Positions 50,251 to 58,484 of a stretch of 64,000 nt of DNA are shown here, piece after piece. The DNA lies in assembly GCF_002165135.1 (NCBI RefSeq), contig NZ_NFZQ01000013.1, positions 87,830 through 151,829 on the forward strand, read 5' to 3'. The stretch is from Pseudomonas sp. SID14000 (lineage in GTDB: Bacteria > Pseudomonadota > Gammaproteobacteria > Pseudomonadales > Pseudomonadaceae). Below the pieces are notes generated by a model that worked only from the letters and a program-made list of their open reading frames with translations, was not told the origin of the DNA and made no database searches. The position numbers were made by a program, and so were the translations under genes. How positions within the stretch are numbered: position 1 is the stretch's first letter; each line of letters begins with the position of its first letter.

Positions 50251-51939
50251 TCAAGCGATGTCCCGCAGCTCCCGCCGCAGGATCTTGCCCACCGGCGTCA
50301 TCGGCAACGACTCGCGCAGCACGATGTGCTTGGGCACCTTGTAACCGGTGAAGTTGGCCTTGCAGTAGGCCTTCAGCTCATCCACGCTCAGCCCGCCCTC
50401 TCGCGGTACCACGAACAGCTTCACCGCCTCGCCGGAGCGCTCGTCCGGCACGCCGATGGCCGCGCAGTTGGCAACCTTGGGGTGGCCCATCACCACGTCC
50501 TCGATCTCGTTGGGGTACACGTTGAAACCCGAGACGATGATCATGTCCTTCTTGCGGTCGACGATGCGGGTGAAGCCGTCCGGGTCGATCACCGCGATGT
50601 CGCCGGTCTTGAACCAGCCTTCCGCATCCAGGGCCTGGGCCGTGGCCTCGGGCTGCTGCCAGTAGCCCTTCATCACCTGCGGGCCCTTGATGCACAACTC
50701 GCCCCGCTCGCCCAGCGGCAGCTCGTTGCCGTCATCGTCGATCACCTTGAAAGCGGTACCCGCCACCGGGATACCCACCGTGCCCAGGCGCGCCAGCTGG
50801 CCATAGGGGTTGGTGCTGGCCACCGGCGAGGTTTCGGTCAGGCCGTAGCCTTCGACGATGCGGCAACCGGTAAGTGCCTCCCAGCGCTCGGCCGTGGCCT
50901 TGACCAGCGCGGTGCCGCCGGAGTTGGTGACCTTCAGCGCCGAAAAATCGAGCTGACGAAAGCCCGGGTGGTCCATCAGCGCGACGAACAGTGTGTTCAG
51001 GCCCAGCAAGGCGGAGAAACGCCATTTGCCTAGCTCCTTGATGAAGCCGGGGATATCCCGCGGGTTGGTGATCAGCACGTTATGGTTGCCGGTGACCATC
51101 ATGCACATGCAGTTCGCGGTAAAGGCATAGATATGGTACAGCGGCAGCGGCGCGATCATCACCTCCTGGCCGTCCTTGATCAGCTTCTGCCCGTCCGGCC
51201 CGTGCTGCGAGAAGCAGGCCAGCACCTGCAGCATGTTGGCCACCAGGTTACCGTGGGTGAGCATGGCGCCCTTGGCCAGGCCGGTGGTACCGCCGGTGTA
51301 CTGCAGCACGGCAATGTCATCCAGGCCGAGCGGCACCGGCTTGTGCGACAGCTCGCGGCCCTGGCGCAGCACCTGCTTGAACGACACCGCCTGGGGCAGC
51401 TGATAGGCCGGCACCATTTTCTTCAGCTTGTCGACCACGGTATTGACCAGCCAGCCCTTGGCGGTGGGCAGCAGGTCGCCCATCCTGGCCTCGATCAGGT
51501 ACTCGATGCCGGTATCGGGCAGTACCTCCTGCACGCGCTTGCCGAACATGTTCAGGTACACCAGCGCACGCGCACCGCTGTCCTTGAACTGATGGCGCAT
51601 CTCGCGCTCGGTGTACAGCGGGTTGGTGTTGACCACGATCAGACCTGCGCGCAGGGCACCGAACACGGCGATGGGGTATTGCAGCACGTTGGGCATCTGC
51701 ACCGCGATGCGGTCACCCGGCTTGAGGTCGGTATGCTGCTGCAACCAGGCGGCGAAGGCCGCCGAATGGCGTTCAAGTTCCGCATAGGTCAGGGTCACGC
51801 CCAGGTTGCTGAAGGCCGGGCGGTCGGCAAAGCGCTTGCAGGAGCGCTCGAACACCTCGACAACCGAGGTGTAGGCATTGATGTCGATGGTGGAAGGCAC
51901 GCCCGCCGGGCGCTTGTCATTCCAGAAGTCGGCTTGCAT
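50251..51939 (-). CDS. fadD2: Long-chain fatty acid-CoA ligase FadD2
   Basis: A 562-residue acyl-CoA synthetase, paralogue of FadD1 with the same motifs: LQYTGGTTGLAKGAMLTH, GYGLTETSPVAS, and KTGDIAVIDPDGFTRIVDRKKDMIIVSGFNVYPNEIED, then PVGKILRRELRD. In KT2440, as I recall, FadD2 is only active when FadD1 is lost; the second copy may use other chain lengths. The ATG at 51939 follows GAGGAACAACAATAAA. It is upstream of fadD1 in the same direction and divergent from the monoacylglycerol-lipase-like gene by 220 bp. Confidence 0.93.
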   Translation of the reverse strand: MQADFWNDKRPAGVPSTIDINAYTSVVEVFERSCKRFADRPAFSNLGVTLTYAELERHSAAFAAWLQQHTDLKPGDRIAVQMPNVLQYPIAVFGALRAGLIVVNTNPLYTEREMRHQFKDSGARALVYLNMFGKRVQEVLPDTGIEYLIEARMGDLLPTAKGWLVNTVVDKLKKMVPAYQLPQAVSFKQVLRQGRELSHKPVPLGLDDIAVLQYTGGTTGLAKGAMLTHGNLVANMLQVLACFSQHGPDGQKLIKDGQEVMIAPLPLYHIYAFTANCMCMMVTGNHNVLITNPRDIPGFIKELGKWRFSALLGLNTLFVALMDHPGFRQLDFSALKVTNSGGTALVKATAERWEALTGCRIVEGYGLTETSPVASTNPYGQLARLGTVGIPVAGTAFKVIDDDGNELPLGERGELCIKGPQVMKGYWQQPEATAQALDAEGWFKTGDIAVIDPDGFTRIVDRKKDMIIVSGFNVYPNEIEDVVMGHPKVANCAAIGVPDERSGEAVKLFVVPREGGLSVDELKAYCKANFTGYKVPKHIVLRESLPMTPVGKILRRELRDIA

Positions 51940-52159
51940 TTTATTGTTGTTCCTCTGCCTGGACCTGCTGTGTGTCCTGTAGTCCTTTTACCTGCTCGCC
52001 CGAAAGCGAAAAGGCGTTGATCCGACGTTAGCAGGTAAGCCCAAGGTGGCATATACGCCAAGTGCCGCCATTAACATTGTGAATCTTATTTGTGCCCTTC
52101 CTGCAATCCGGCCGGTTGTGCATACACTGTTCGGGTACCTGTGAGCACAAGGACCCGCC

Positions 52160-53104
52160 ATGCCTCACGACGCCTTCTGGCTGCCCGCCAGCGAGCACTG
52201 CAGCCTGTACGTGCACCAATGGCTACCGGCCACGCCGATCAAAGCCGTGGTGCTGCTGGCCCACGGCATGGCCGAGCATGCCGGGCGCTACCAGCACCTG
52301 GGCCATGCCCTGAGCGAGGCCGGCTTTGCCCTGTTCGCCGCCGACCAGCGCGGCCATGGACGCACCGCCGAACTGGGTAGCCTAGGCCTGTTCGCCCGCC
52401 ATAATGGCTGGAATGCCGTGGTCAACGACCTCGGACTGCTGGCCCAGCACATCGGCCAGCAGTACCCGTGCACACCGCTGTTCCTGTTCGGCCACAGCAT
52501 GGGCAGCTACATCGCCCAGGCTTACCTGCTGCACCACAGTGGCAGCCTGCATGGGGCGATCCTCAGCGGCTCCAACTACCAGCCGGCAGCGCTGTACCGC
52601 GTGGCGCGGCTGATTGCCCGGCTGGAGGCCTGGCGCCAGGGGCCGCTGGGCAAGAGCGCACTGATCGAGTGGTTGTCGTTCGGCTCGTTCAACAAGGCCT
52701 TCAAGCCCAACCGCACGGCGTTCGACTGGCTCAGCCGCGACCCTACGCAGGTCGACCTGTACGTCAACGACCCGCTGTGCGGCTTTCGCTGCAGCAACCA
52801 GTTGTGGCTTGACCTGTTGCAAGGCTTGGCGCAGATCAGCCAGCCGAGTAACCTCGCGCAGATCGATCCGAACCTGCCGCTGCTGGTGATAGGTGGAGAA
52901 TGTGATCCGGTCAGTGCCGGCAAGCGTCTCACTCACCTGGCCAACGCCCTGCGCGCGACCGGCAATCGACATGTGCAACTGCGCGTCTATCCTGAAGCGC
53001 GGCATGAAGTACTCAACGAAACCAACCGTGACGAGGTCACCGCCGATATCCTCGGCTGGCTCGAACAGGCACTGGCCCTAGGCCGACCGGTGCGCAGTGA
53101 ATGA
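52160..53104 (+). CDS. Alpha/beta hydrolase, monoacylglycerol-lipase-like
   Basis: A 314-residue Hydrolase_4 (PF12146) protein. The oxyanion site is VLLAHGMAEHAGRYQHLGHAL, the nucleophile elbow GHSMGSYIAQ, the acid GGECDPVSAG and the histidine YPEARHEVLNE. Proteins of this type cleave monoacylglycerols or lysophospholipids; P. aeruginosa PA3301 has the same position beside fadD2. So it could supply fatty acids to FadD. The ATG at 52160 has AAGGACC nine bases upstream. PhaJ4 follows after a 34-bp gap, in a likely operon. Confidence 0.88.
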   Translation: MPHDAFWLPASEHCSLYVHQWLPATPIKAVVLLAHGMAEHAGRYQHLGHALSEAGFALFAADQRGHGRTAELGSLGLFARHNGWNAVVNDLGLLAQHIGQQYPCTPLFLFGHSMGSYIAQAYLLHHSGSLHGAILSGSNYQPAALYRVARLIARLEAWRQGPLGKSALIEWLSFGSFNKAFKPNRTAFDWLSRDPTQVDLYVNDPLCGFRCSNQLWLDLLQGLAQISQPSNLAQIDPNLPLLVIGGECDPVSAGKRLTHLANALRATGNRHVQLRVYPEARHEVLNETNRDEVTADILGWLEQALALGRPVRSE

Positions 53105-53138
53105 TAGCCAACCTCGCCCACCGCTTAAGGAAGCCCCG

Positions 53139-53609
53139 ATGTCCCAGGTCACCAACACGCCTTATGAAGCCCTCGAAGTCGGCGATAAGGCCGAGTACAA
53201 GAAATCTGTCGAAGAACGCGACATCCAGCTATTCGCCGCAATGTCCGGTGACCACAACCCGGTGCACCTGGACGCCGAGTTCGCTGCCAAGAGCATGTTC
53301 CGCGAGCGCATTGCCCACGGCATGTTCAGCGGCGCGCTGATCAGTGCTGCAGTGGCCTGCACCCTGCCTGGCCCTGGGACCATCTACCTGGGCCAGCAAA
53401 TGAGCTTCCAGAAGCCGGTGAAAATTGGCGATACCCTGACCGTGCGCCTGGAAATCCTGGAGAAGCTGCCCAAGTTCAAGGTGCGCATCGCCACCAATGT
53501 ATACAACCAGAACGAAGAGCTGGTGGTCGCCGGTGAGGCCGAAATCCTGGCACCGCGCAAGCAGCAGACCGTCGAGCTGGTGTCGCCGCCGAATTTTGTG
53601 GCTAGCTGA
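53139..53609 (+). CDS. phaJ4: (R)-specific enoyl-CoA hydratase PhaJ4 (MaoC family)
   Basis: A 156-residue hotdog-fold protein, the length I remember for PhaJ4. The catalytic block MSGDHNPVHLDAEFAAKSMF carries the Asp and His of (R)-hydratases. RIAHGMFSGALISAAVACTLPGPGTIYLGQQMSF follows. It turns trans-2-enoyl-CoA from beta-oxidation into (R)-3-hydroxyacyl-CoA, the monomer for polyhydroxyalkanoate synthase. The ATG at 53139 has AAGGAAG eight bases upstream; the longer frame is not used. It lies directly after the lipase-like gene. PHA synthase itself is elsewhere. Confidence 0.92.
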   Translation: MSQVTNTPYEALEVGDKAEYKKSVEERDIQLFAAMSGDHNPVHLDAEFAAKSMFRERIAHGMFSGALISAAVACTLPGPGTIYLGQQMSFQKPVKIGDTLTVRLEILEKLPKFKVRIATNVYNQNEELVVAGEAEILAPRKQQTVELVSPPNFVAS

Positions 53610-53620
53610 AGATTGATGCA

Positions 53621-53730
53621 GGCAGTACCGGCTCTTTCGCGGGTAAACCCGCTCCCACATGGACCCCACAGCATCAAGCCGTGACGCAATCCTGTGGGAG
53701 CGGGTTTACCCGCGAAGAGGCCGGTGCTGC
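53621..53730. repeat. REP pair between phaJ4 and the ECF42 gene
   Basis: Inverted copies of ggctctttcgcgggtaaacccgc (53629-53658 and 53694-53725). It lies between convergent genes. Confidence 0.88.
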
Positions 53731-53735
53731 AAACA

Positions 53736-54974
53736 TCAATCGATAGCCTGCAACCGCCGCTCGATATGCCTGCGCTCCGGCTCCTGCCGGGTCAGCGCCA
53801 GCGCCTGACGCCAGGCCGCACGGGCCTCCTGCACGCGCCCCAGCTGGTAATACAGCTCGGCCCGCGCCGCATGGGCCAGGTGATAGTCCAGCAACTCCCC
53901 CCGCGCCAGAATCCCTTCGACCTCCCGCAGGCCAACCTCCGGCCCATCCCGCTTCGCCAGCGCCACGGCCCTGTTCAGTTCTACCACTGCTGACGGCCAA
54001 TGCCGCTGCAGCACGTCATACAGCCCGACGATCTCGACCCAGTCAGTCTCCTCGGCGGTCGCCGCTTCGGCATGCACCGCCGCAATCGCCGCCTGCACGG
54101 TATAGGCACCGAACGCCCGGCTTTGCAGGGCCTGGCGCACCAGTTCGCAGCCTTCGGCAATGCGTTGCCGGTCCCACAGACTACGGTCCTGCTGCTCCAG
54201 CAGGACCAGGTTGCCTTGGCCATCGGTACGCGCCCGCTGTCGGGACGCCTGCAGCAACATCAAGGCCAGCAGGCCGACTGCCTCCGGGTCTGGCAGCAAC
54301 TGTACCAGCAGCCGCGCCAGGCGAATGGCTTCATCGCTCAGCTCCTGCCGCAACAGCGCCTCGCCTGAGGATGCCGAATAACCTTCGTTGAACACCAGGT
54401 AGATCACCCGTAACACGCTCTCCAGGCGCTCGGGCAGCTCGTTCAGCTCCGGCACCTGGTAAGGGATGCCGGCATCGCGGATCTTGGCCTTGGCGCGCAC
54501 GATGCGCTGGGCGATGGTGGCCGGGCTTTGCAGGAACGCGCGGGCGATCTGCTCGGTGGTCAGGTCGCAGACTTCGCGCAGGGTCAGCGGCACCTGGGCA
54601 TCGGCGGACAAGGCCGGATGGCAGCAGGTGAAGATCAGCCGCAGGCGGTCATCCGCCAGCAACTCTTCTTCGCTGGGGTCCTGCACCTGCCCGTCGAGCA
54701 GCATGCTCAGGTCCGCCCGAGAATGCTCGAAACGGGCACGTCGGCGCAGCGCATCGATCGCCTTGAAGCGGCCGGTGGAGACCAGCCACGCCCGCGGGTT
54801 ATCGGGAATACCGTCACGCTGCCAGCGCTCGACGGCGATGAAGAAGGCATCGTGCATGGCCTCCTCGGCCAGGTCGAAATCACCCAGCAGGCGGATCAGC
54901 GTCGCCAGGATGCGCCGCGACTCGCGCCGGTAGACTGCCTCGACCTCGGCACGTACCTGCGCCAGCGCCATCAT
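53736..54974 (-). CDS. ECF42-group RNA polymerase sigma factor (ECF-10 like)
   Basis: A 412-residue sigma factor: sigma-2 region ATLIRLLGDFDLAEEAMHDAF (residues about 25-50), sigma-4 LTLREVCDLTTEQIARAF (about 130-150), then a long DUF6596/TPR-like C-terminal domain, which defines ECF42. Members act without an anti-sigma factor and are controlled by their own C-terminal part. KT2440 ECF-10 (PP_4553), with effects on antibiotic resistance and biofilm, has this position from memory. The start overlaps the upstream stop by one base (TGATG), so translation is coupled. It is the last gene of the SnoaL-YciI-SRPBCC-sigma operon. Confidence 0.9.
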   Translation of the reverse strand: MMALAQVRAEVEAVYRRESRRILATLIRLLGDFDLAEEAMHDAFFIAVERWQRDGIPDNPRAWLVSTGRFKAIDALRRRARFEHSRADLSMLLDGQVQDPSEEELLADDRLRLIFTCCHPALSADAQVPLTLREVCDLTTEQIARAFLQSPATIAQRIVRAKAKIRDAGIPYQVPELNELPERLESVLRVIYLVFNEGYSASSGEALLRQELSDEAIRLARLLVQLLPDPEAVGLLALMLLQASRQRARTDGQGNLVLLEQQDRSLWDRQRIAEGCELVRQALQSRAFGAYTVQAAIAAVHAEAATAEETDWVEIVGLYDVLQRHWPSAVVELNRAVALAKRDGPEVGLREVEGILARGELLDYHLAHAARAELYYQLGRVQEARAAWRQALALTRQEPERRHIERRLQAID

Positions 54975-55459
54975 CAGTCAGGCATCCGCTGGGTCACCAC
55001 CTCCACCAGGCGGTCCAGGCTTTCCCCCCAGCCCTGGTGGAAGCCCATTTCCTCATGAGCGCGACAGTCCGCGGCATTCCAGTGCCAGGCGCGAGCGGTG
55101 TAGCGGGTTTTGCCCTGCTCCTCGTCAAAACTGATCACGGCAGTCATGAAGGCCTTGTCCGAAGGTACCCAGCCTGGGCCGAAGGCATCGGTGAACACCA
55201 GCCGCCGCGGCGCGGCGATCTCCAGGAAAACGCCCTGGTTCGGGTACTCGCTGCCATCCGGCGCCCGCATCAGGGTGCGGAACAGGCCGCCAGTCCACAA
55301 CTGCATCTCGCACTCCGGGGTGGTCATGCCGTGCGGCCCCCACCACTGCATCAGCCACTGGGGGTCGGTCCAGGCGCGGAATACCTTTGCCGGTGGCGCG
55401 TCGATCAGGCGGCTGATGGACAACTCGTGTTGCACTTGCGCTGAGTGTGCAAGGCTCAT
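54974..55459 (-). CDS. SRPBCC (AHSA1-like) family protein
   Basis: A 161-residue START/Bet v1-like protein. The AHSA1 opening ELSISRLIDAPPAKVFRAWTDPQWLMQWWGPHGMTTPECEM is clear, followed by GLFRTLMRAPDGSEYPNQGVFLEI and WNAADCRAHEEMGFHQGWGESLDRLVEV. The fold binds hydrophobic ligands but no function is known in this setting. The ATG at 55459 is preceded by AATGGAGACC, so GGAG is about eight bases away. It lies 21 bp after the yciI-like gene and overlaps the sigma factor gene by one base, the typical ECF42 partner layout. Confidence 0.88.
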   Translation of the reverse strand: MSLAHSAQVQHELSISRLIDAPPAKVFRAWTDPQWLMQWWGPHGMTTPECEMQLWTGGLFRTLMRAPDGSEYPNQGVFLEIAAPRRLVFTDAFGPGWVPSDKAFMTAVISFDEEQGKTRYTARAWHWNAADCRAHEEMGFHQGWGESLDRLVEVVTQRMPD

Positions 55460-55480
55460 GCTGGTAGGTCTCCATTGCTG

Positions 55481-55825
55481 TCAGGGTTGCAGTTCGCGCA
55501 CCGGCCGCACCTCGACACTGCCGACCCGCGCGGCGGGGATGCCCTTGGCGATGTTCAGCGCCTCGTTCAGGTCGCGGGCCTCCACCAGGTAGAAGCCCGC
55601 CAGTTGCTCCTTGGTCTCGGCGAACGGGCCGTCGGTCAGGCTCATGTGCCCGTTGCGCACGCGCACTGTGGTAGCGGTCTGCACCGGCTTCAGCGCCTCG
55701 GCCGCCAGCATTCGCCCAGAGCTTTGGATGGATTCGGCGTACGCCATGCATTCGGCGTCTTCCGGGCTGTCAGGCAGGCTGTGTAGCAGCCCCTCGTCAC
55801 AATAGACCAGGCACAGGTATTTCAT
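55481..55825 (-). CDS. YciI/DGPF-domain protein
   Basis: A 114-residue YCII-related protein, the hallmark partner of ECF42 sigma factors. MKYLCLVYCDEG opens the domain; the family motif is DGPFAETKEQLAGFYLVE near the middle, with AKGIPAARVGSVEVRPV at the end. The ferredoxin-like fold may bind a small molecule; no reaction is proven. The ATG at 55825 has a perfect GGAGGT eight bases upstream, so I do not use the GTG two codons earlier. It follows the SnoaL-like gene by 43 bp. Confidence 0.9.
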   Translation of the reverse strand: MKYLCLVYCDEGLLHSLPDSPEDAECMAYAESIQSSGRMLAAEALKPVQTATTVRVRNGHMSLTDGPFAETKEQLAGFYLVEARDLNEALNIAKGIPAARVGSVEVRPVRELQP

Positions 55826-55868
55826 GGTCACCTCCAGGCATTGGCAAAGTGCATTTGGCGATAACGCT

Positions 55869-56294
55869 TCAGGGCTTGAGATCGAACAGGGCTTTTTGGG
55901 TTTGCATGTCGAACGGCGCCGACCAGTGTTCGTGGATTACCTGCCACTGGCCGCCTTGACGACGATAGCCCACGGTGGCGCGCATGAAGCCGCACTGGCT
56001 TTCGTTGTCCGCCGGGCCACAGCGGTTCAGCCAGTGGGCCAGGGCCAGGTCGCCAGCGGCATGCACGGTAAGTTCGGCGAATTCGAAAACCATCGGGCCG
56101 GGGCACATGCCCATGCACATTTCCCAGTGCGCCTGGTAGGTTGCCTTACCTTTGAATTGCAGGGCCTGGATGGCATCGAAGGCGACGATGTCGTCGGCAT
56201 AGGGAGCGATGATGTTGGGGATGTCGCGGTCGCGCACGGCCTGCATCCAGCGCTCGATCAACTGGCGGATCTCGGTTTCGGCTGCGGTGCTCAT
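55869..56294 (-). CDS. SnoaL/NTF2-like protein
   Basis: A 141-residue NTF2-fold protein (SnoaL-like or YybH). The N-terminal helices TEIRQLIERWMQAVRDRDIPNIIAPYADDIVAFDAI are followed by a beta-sheet with YQAHWEMCMGMCPGPMVFEF, and GQWQVIHEHWSAPFD near the end. The pocket could bind a small ligand. The ATG at 56294 has GGAGGA nine bases upstream. It is the first gene of the ECF42 operon, 64 bases from a promoter that matches the ECF42 consensus. I cannot name its function. Confidence 0.86.
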   Translation of the reverse strand: MSTAAETEIRQLIERWMQAVRDRDIPNIIAPYADDIVAFDAIQALQFKGKATYQAHWEMCMGMCPGPMVFEFAELTVHAAGDLALAHWLNRCGPADNESQCGFMRATVGYRRQGGQWQVIHEHWSAPFDMQTQKALFDLKP

Positions 56295-56357
56295 CGGGGG
56301 TTCCTCCGACAGGTCATGGGTGATTGGGCACGGGGTGCAACGTGCTCTCACCTATTG

Positions 56358-56384
56358 GTCGAACGGGAACCGGAGGAATCGACA
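56358..56384 (-). promoter_or_regulatory. ECF42-type promoter
   Basis: On the minus strand TGTCGA (56379-56384), 17 bases, CGAC (56358-56361). ECF42 promoters in Streptomyces have TGTCGA at -35 and CGA/TC at -10. It lies 64-90 bases upstream of the first gene of the operon, so the sigma factor is likely to drive its own operon. Confidence 0.62.
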
Positions 56385-56451
56385 GGCAACGGAAACTATT
56401 CTGCATGAGTAATTGCAGAATACCCGCGAGAAACAACGAAAGCAGGCTTGT

Positions 56452-56784
56452 TCAGGCCATTGCGGCTTGTTCGAAGACCTCGTCGGCCCACTGGTTGAGG
56501 CTTTTGCCGGCAGCACGGGCAGCAACACTCGCGGCTGCATGAACTTCGGGCCGGATACGCAGCATTACTTTGCCCGAGGCAGGCTTTTCCGGCGCAATGC
56601 CCTGCTCTGCACAGTCGGCCAGGTAATCTTCCAGCGCATCGCGAAACGCCTCATGCAGCTCGGGCACCGAGCTTGCGTGAAAACTGATGATGTCACGCAT
56701 ACCAAGCACACGGCCGACGAAGATATCGTCACGCGCGTCGTACTCGATACGGGCGGCGTAGCCTTTGTAGCGCATGCAACTCAT
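56452..56784 (-). CDS. hicB: HicB-family antitoxin, without a functional HicA
   Basis: A 110-residue HicB. The N-terminal part YKGYAARIEYDARDDIFVGRVLGMRDIISFHASS is the partial RNase H-like HicB fold, and the C-terminal VMLRIRPEVHAAASVAARAAGKSLNQWADEVFEQAA is a ribbon-helix-helix DNA-binding domain. The pair hicA-hicB is normally hicA first; here the remnant of hicA overlaps the ATG of hicB in the usual ATGA. So HicB remains with its operator but the toxin is broken. It could now act as a regulator only. Confidence 0.88.
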   Translation of the reverse strand: MSCMRYKGYAARIEYDARDDIFVGRVLGMRDIISFHASSVPELHEAFRDALEDYLADCAEQGIAPEKPASGKVMLRIRPEVHAAASVAARAAGKSLNQWADEVFEQAAMA

Positions 56785-56872
56785 ATCCTGACTCCTGCCC
56801 GCAAGAGGAATTCACGGGCTTCTTCAGCGTTCGGAAAATTGCGTCGAGGATTTTGCGGTATCGAGTGTTCAT
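56781..56872 (-). pseudogene. hicA: hicA toxin remnant, internal deletion with frameshift
   Basis: The ATG at 56872 begins MNTRYRKILDAIF, the HicA N-terminus. Then the frame shifts and the next frame reads PNAEEAREFLLRAGVRI and stops at 56781, which is the usual HicA C-terminus, abutting hicB as in an intact pair. About 50 residues are missing, including the region with the catalytic His. In the original frame the reading continues as RTLKKPVNSS, unlike HicA. Confidence 0.78.
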
Positions 56873-56880
56873 CGAAAAAT

Positions 56881-56899
56881 GCTATCAAATTAAGATAGC
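56881..56899. promoter_or_regulatory. Palindromic operator of the hic locus
   Basis: GCTATC-aaattaa-GATAGC, 6-bp perfect arms with 7 bp between, nine bases upstream of the hicA remnant ATG. It is the expected place for HicB binding. Confidence 0.65.
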
Positions 56900-57013
56900 A
56901 CTTTTTCCTCGATATTCATTCAGGATTTTTCTGTGGCTCGAACTGCAAGACGGTTGATGGCCCCGTCACCAGCAGGCCGGCGAAAGGGCCATCAACACCG
57001 GGCAAGCGCCCGC

Positions 57014-57271
57014 TCAACCCTGCTGGCACCCCTCACCCATGGCCCGGTACTGGATGGTGTGCACCTGGCCTTGATGGTCTTCGTAGGTCATGGTCGCAGG
57101 GACCACTTCGCAGACGTTGGGGATGGTCGACAGGTTGATCACCCGCTTGATGTCCAGGTTCATGGAGTAGTCGTACTGCTGGGCTACGGGCTCGCTGGAG
57201 ACGGGCTTGGCCTCATCGGCGAGGGCGAACGAGGACATACCGACCAATGCAAGAATCAGTAATGGTTTCAT
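57014..57271 (-). CDS. DUF2790 small exported protein
   Basis: An 85-residue protein with a signal peptide (KPLLILALVGMSSFALA) and the DUF2790 body: QYDYSMNLDIKRVINLSTIPNVCEVVPATMTYEDHQG, then IQYRAMGEGC. This Pseudomonas family has a single domain and unknown function; several members are copper-responsive. The pair of cysteines (NVCEV and EGCQ) could form a disulfide. The ATG at 57271 has AAAAGGC about ten bases upstream. It is separate from its neighbours; the 281-bp gap to its right (57272-57552) shows no gene. Confidence 0.85.
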   Translation of the reverse strand: MKPLLILALVGMSSFALADEAKPVSSEPVAQQYDYSMNLDIKRVINLSTIPNVCEVVPATMTYEDHQGQVHTIQYRAMGEGCQQG

Positions 57272-57552
57272 GTGAGTTGCCTTTTGAGCATTCAAGCTGA
57301 TCGATTGACTTCTATTGCCGTAGCCGGCGCGGAGAAGTTGCCATCTACGGTGAAGATGGCACGAAGTACCGATCCCGCTTCGTACTTCCAGTGGGGATGG
57401 GTAAAAGTCTACTCCCGGCCTGGAATAGTTGAACCCCGAACTCGGACATTCACCCTTGCCAGATATGCAACAATCTGCGACAAGTTGACCGCAAAACATC
57501 GGGCCAGAGCCGCTGGCCGCCTTTCAGGGTAGGACGCGCAATTTCTGAAAAT

Positions 57553-57993
57553 TTGTACTGTTCGCAACTTGCGGCCCCGGAACGCCGTCTGCTGGACCAC
57601 TTCTACCGTCAACACGGCTCACGCATGCGTGCAGCGGGCGACGCTCAGTTGTGGGTAGCGCGGGGCCCGGGCATCATCGCGGGCTTGAGCCTGAGCCCGG
57701 TGGGCGATGGCTTCTGGTTGACCGGGCTGTTCGTCGACCCGCAGCGGCGCAGTCAAGGGGTAGCCGCGCGGTTGGTCGAAGCCGCGCTGGCACAGGCTGG
57801 CGGGCCCACCTGGCTGTTCTGCCACCCGGACCTTCTGCCCTTCTACCGGCGCCTGGCCTTCGACATGGCCCGGCAACTGCCGCAAGCCCTGGCTGGCCGC
57901 CTGCAGCGCTACCAACGCAGCAAACGCCTGGTGGCACTGCAACGGGGTCAATCGTCGCTGGCGTCGAGCCCGGGGAACAGCACCTCGGTGTAG
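57553..57993 (+). CDS. GNAT-family N-acetyltransferase
   Basis: About 146 residues. The acetyl-CoA binding core is WLTGLFVDPQRRSQGVAARLVEAAL, with the R/Q-x-x-G-x-A/G loop, and the beta-bulge LFCHPDLLPFYRRLAFDM after it. The start is not clear: I use the TTG at 57553, but the frame is open before it and AGGA lies eight bases upstream of an in-frame ATT at 57541, so the true N-terminus may be slightly longer. The 3' end overlaps def in the opposite direction by 46 bp. Substrate unknown. Confidence 0.75.
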   Translation: MYCSQLAAPERRLLDHFYRQHGSRMRAAGDAQLWVARGPGIIAGLSLSPVGDGFWLTGLFVDPQRRSQGVAARLVEAALAQAGGPTWLFCHPDLLPFYRRLAFDMARQLPQALAGRLQRYQRSKRLVALQRGQSSLASSPGNSTSV

Positions 57994-58484
57994 CCGAACC
58001 GGGAAAAGTCCTGGATGCGTGACGGGTACAGCCGACCGATCAGGTGGTCGCATTCATGTTGCACCACCCGCGCATGGAAGCCGTCGGCAAAGCGGTTGAT
58101 CGGGTTGCCCTGGGGATCGATGCCTTCGTAGCAGATGTGCTTGAATCGCGGCACCACGCCGCGCAGGCCGGGCACCGACAGGCAGCCCTCCCATCCGTCC
58201 TCCAGCTCGCTGGACATCGGCGTGATGACCGGGTTGAGCAGGATAGTCTGCGGCACCGGTTCGGCATTCGGGTAACGCTCGCTGCGCTCGAAGCCGAAGA
58301 TCACCAGTTGCAGGTCGATGCCGATCTGTGGCGCGGCCAGGCCCACTCCACCCGCATGGCGCATGGTTTCGAACATGTCATCGATCAGTTGCTGCAGTTC
58401 GGCACTGTCGAGCAAATGTTCGGGCACTGGCGTGGCGATGCGCAGCAGGCGTTCGTCACCCATCTTGAGAATGTCACGGATCAT
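57948..58484 (-). CDS. def: Peptide deformylase
   Basis: A 178-residue Fe/Zn peptide deformylase. All three motifs are present: GVGLAAPQIG (residues about 46-55), EGCLSVPG (near 99) and QHECDHLIGRLY (near 141), where Cys and the two His bind the metal and Glu is catalytic. It removes the formyl group from new N-termini. This is one of several def genes usual in Pseudomonas, so it is not necessarily the essential copy near fmt. The ATG at 58484 overlaps the stop of the YihY gene by four bases, and the 3' end overlaps the GNAT gene. Confidence 0.94.
   Translation of the reverse strand: MIRDILKMGDERLLRIATPVPEHLLDSAELQQLIDDMFETMRHAGGVGLAAPQIGIDLQLVIFGFERSERYPNAEPVPQTILLNPVITPMSSELEDGWEGCLSVPGLRGVVPRFKHICYEGIDPQGNPINRFADGFHARVVQHECDHLIGRLYPSRIQDFSRFGYTEVLFPGLDASDD

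Noticed and set aside
57272..57552. Small gene in the gap between the DUF2790 gene and the GNAT gene
   Set aside because: Open frames there have no ribosome site or family features and no hairpin of note.
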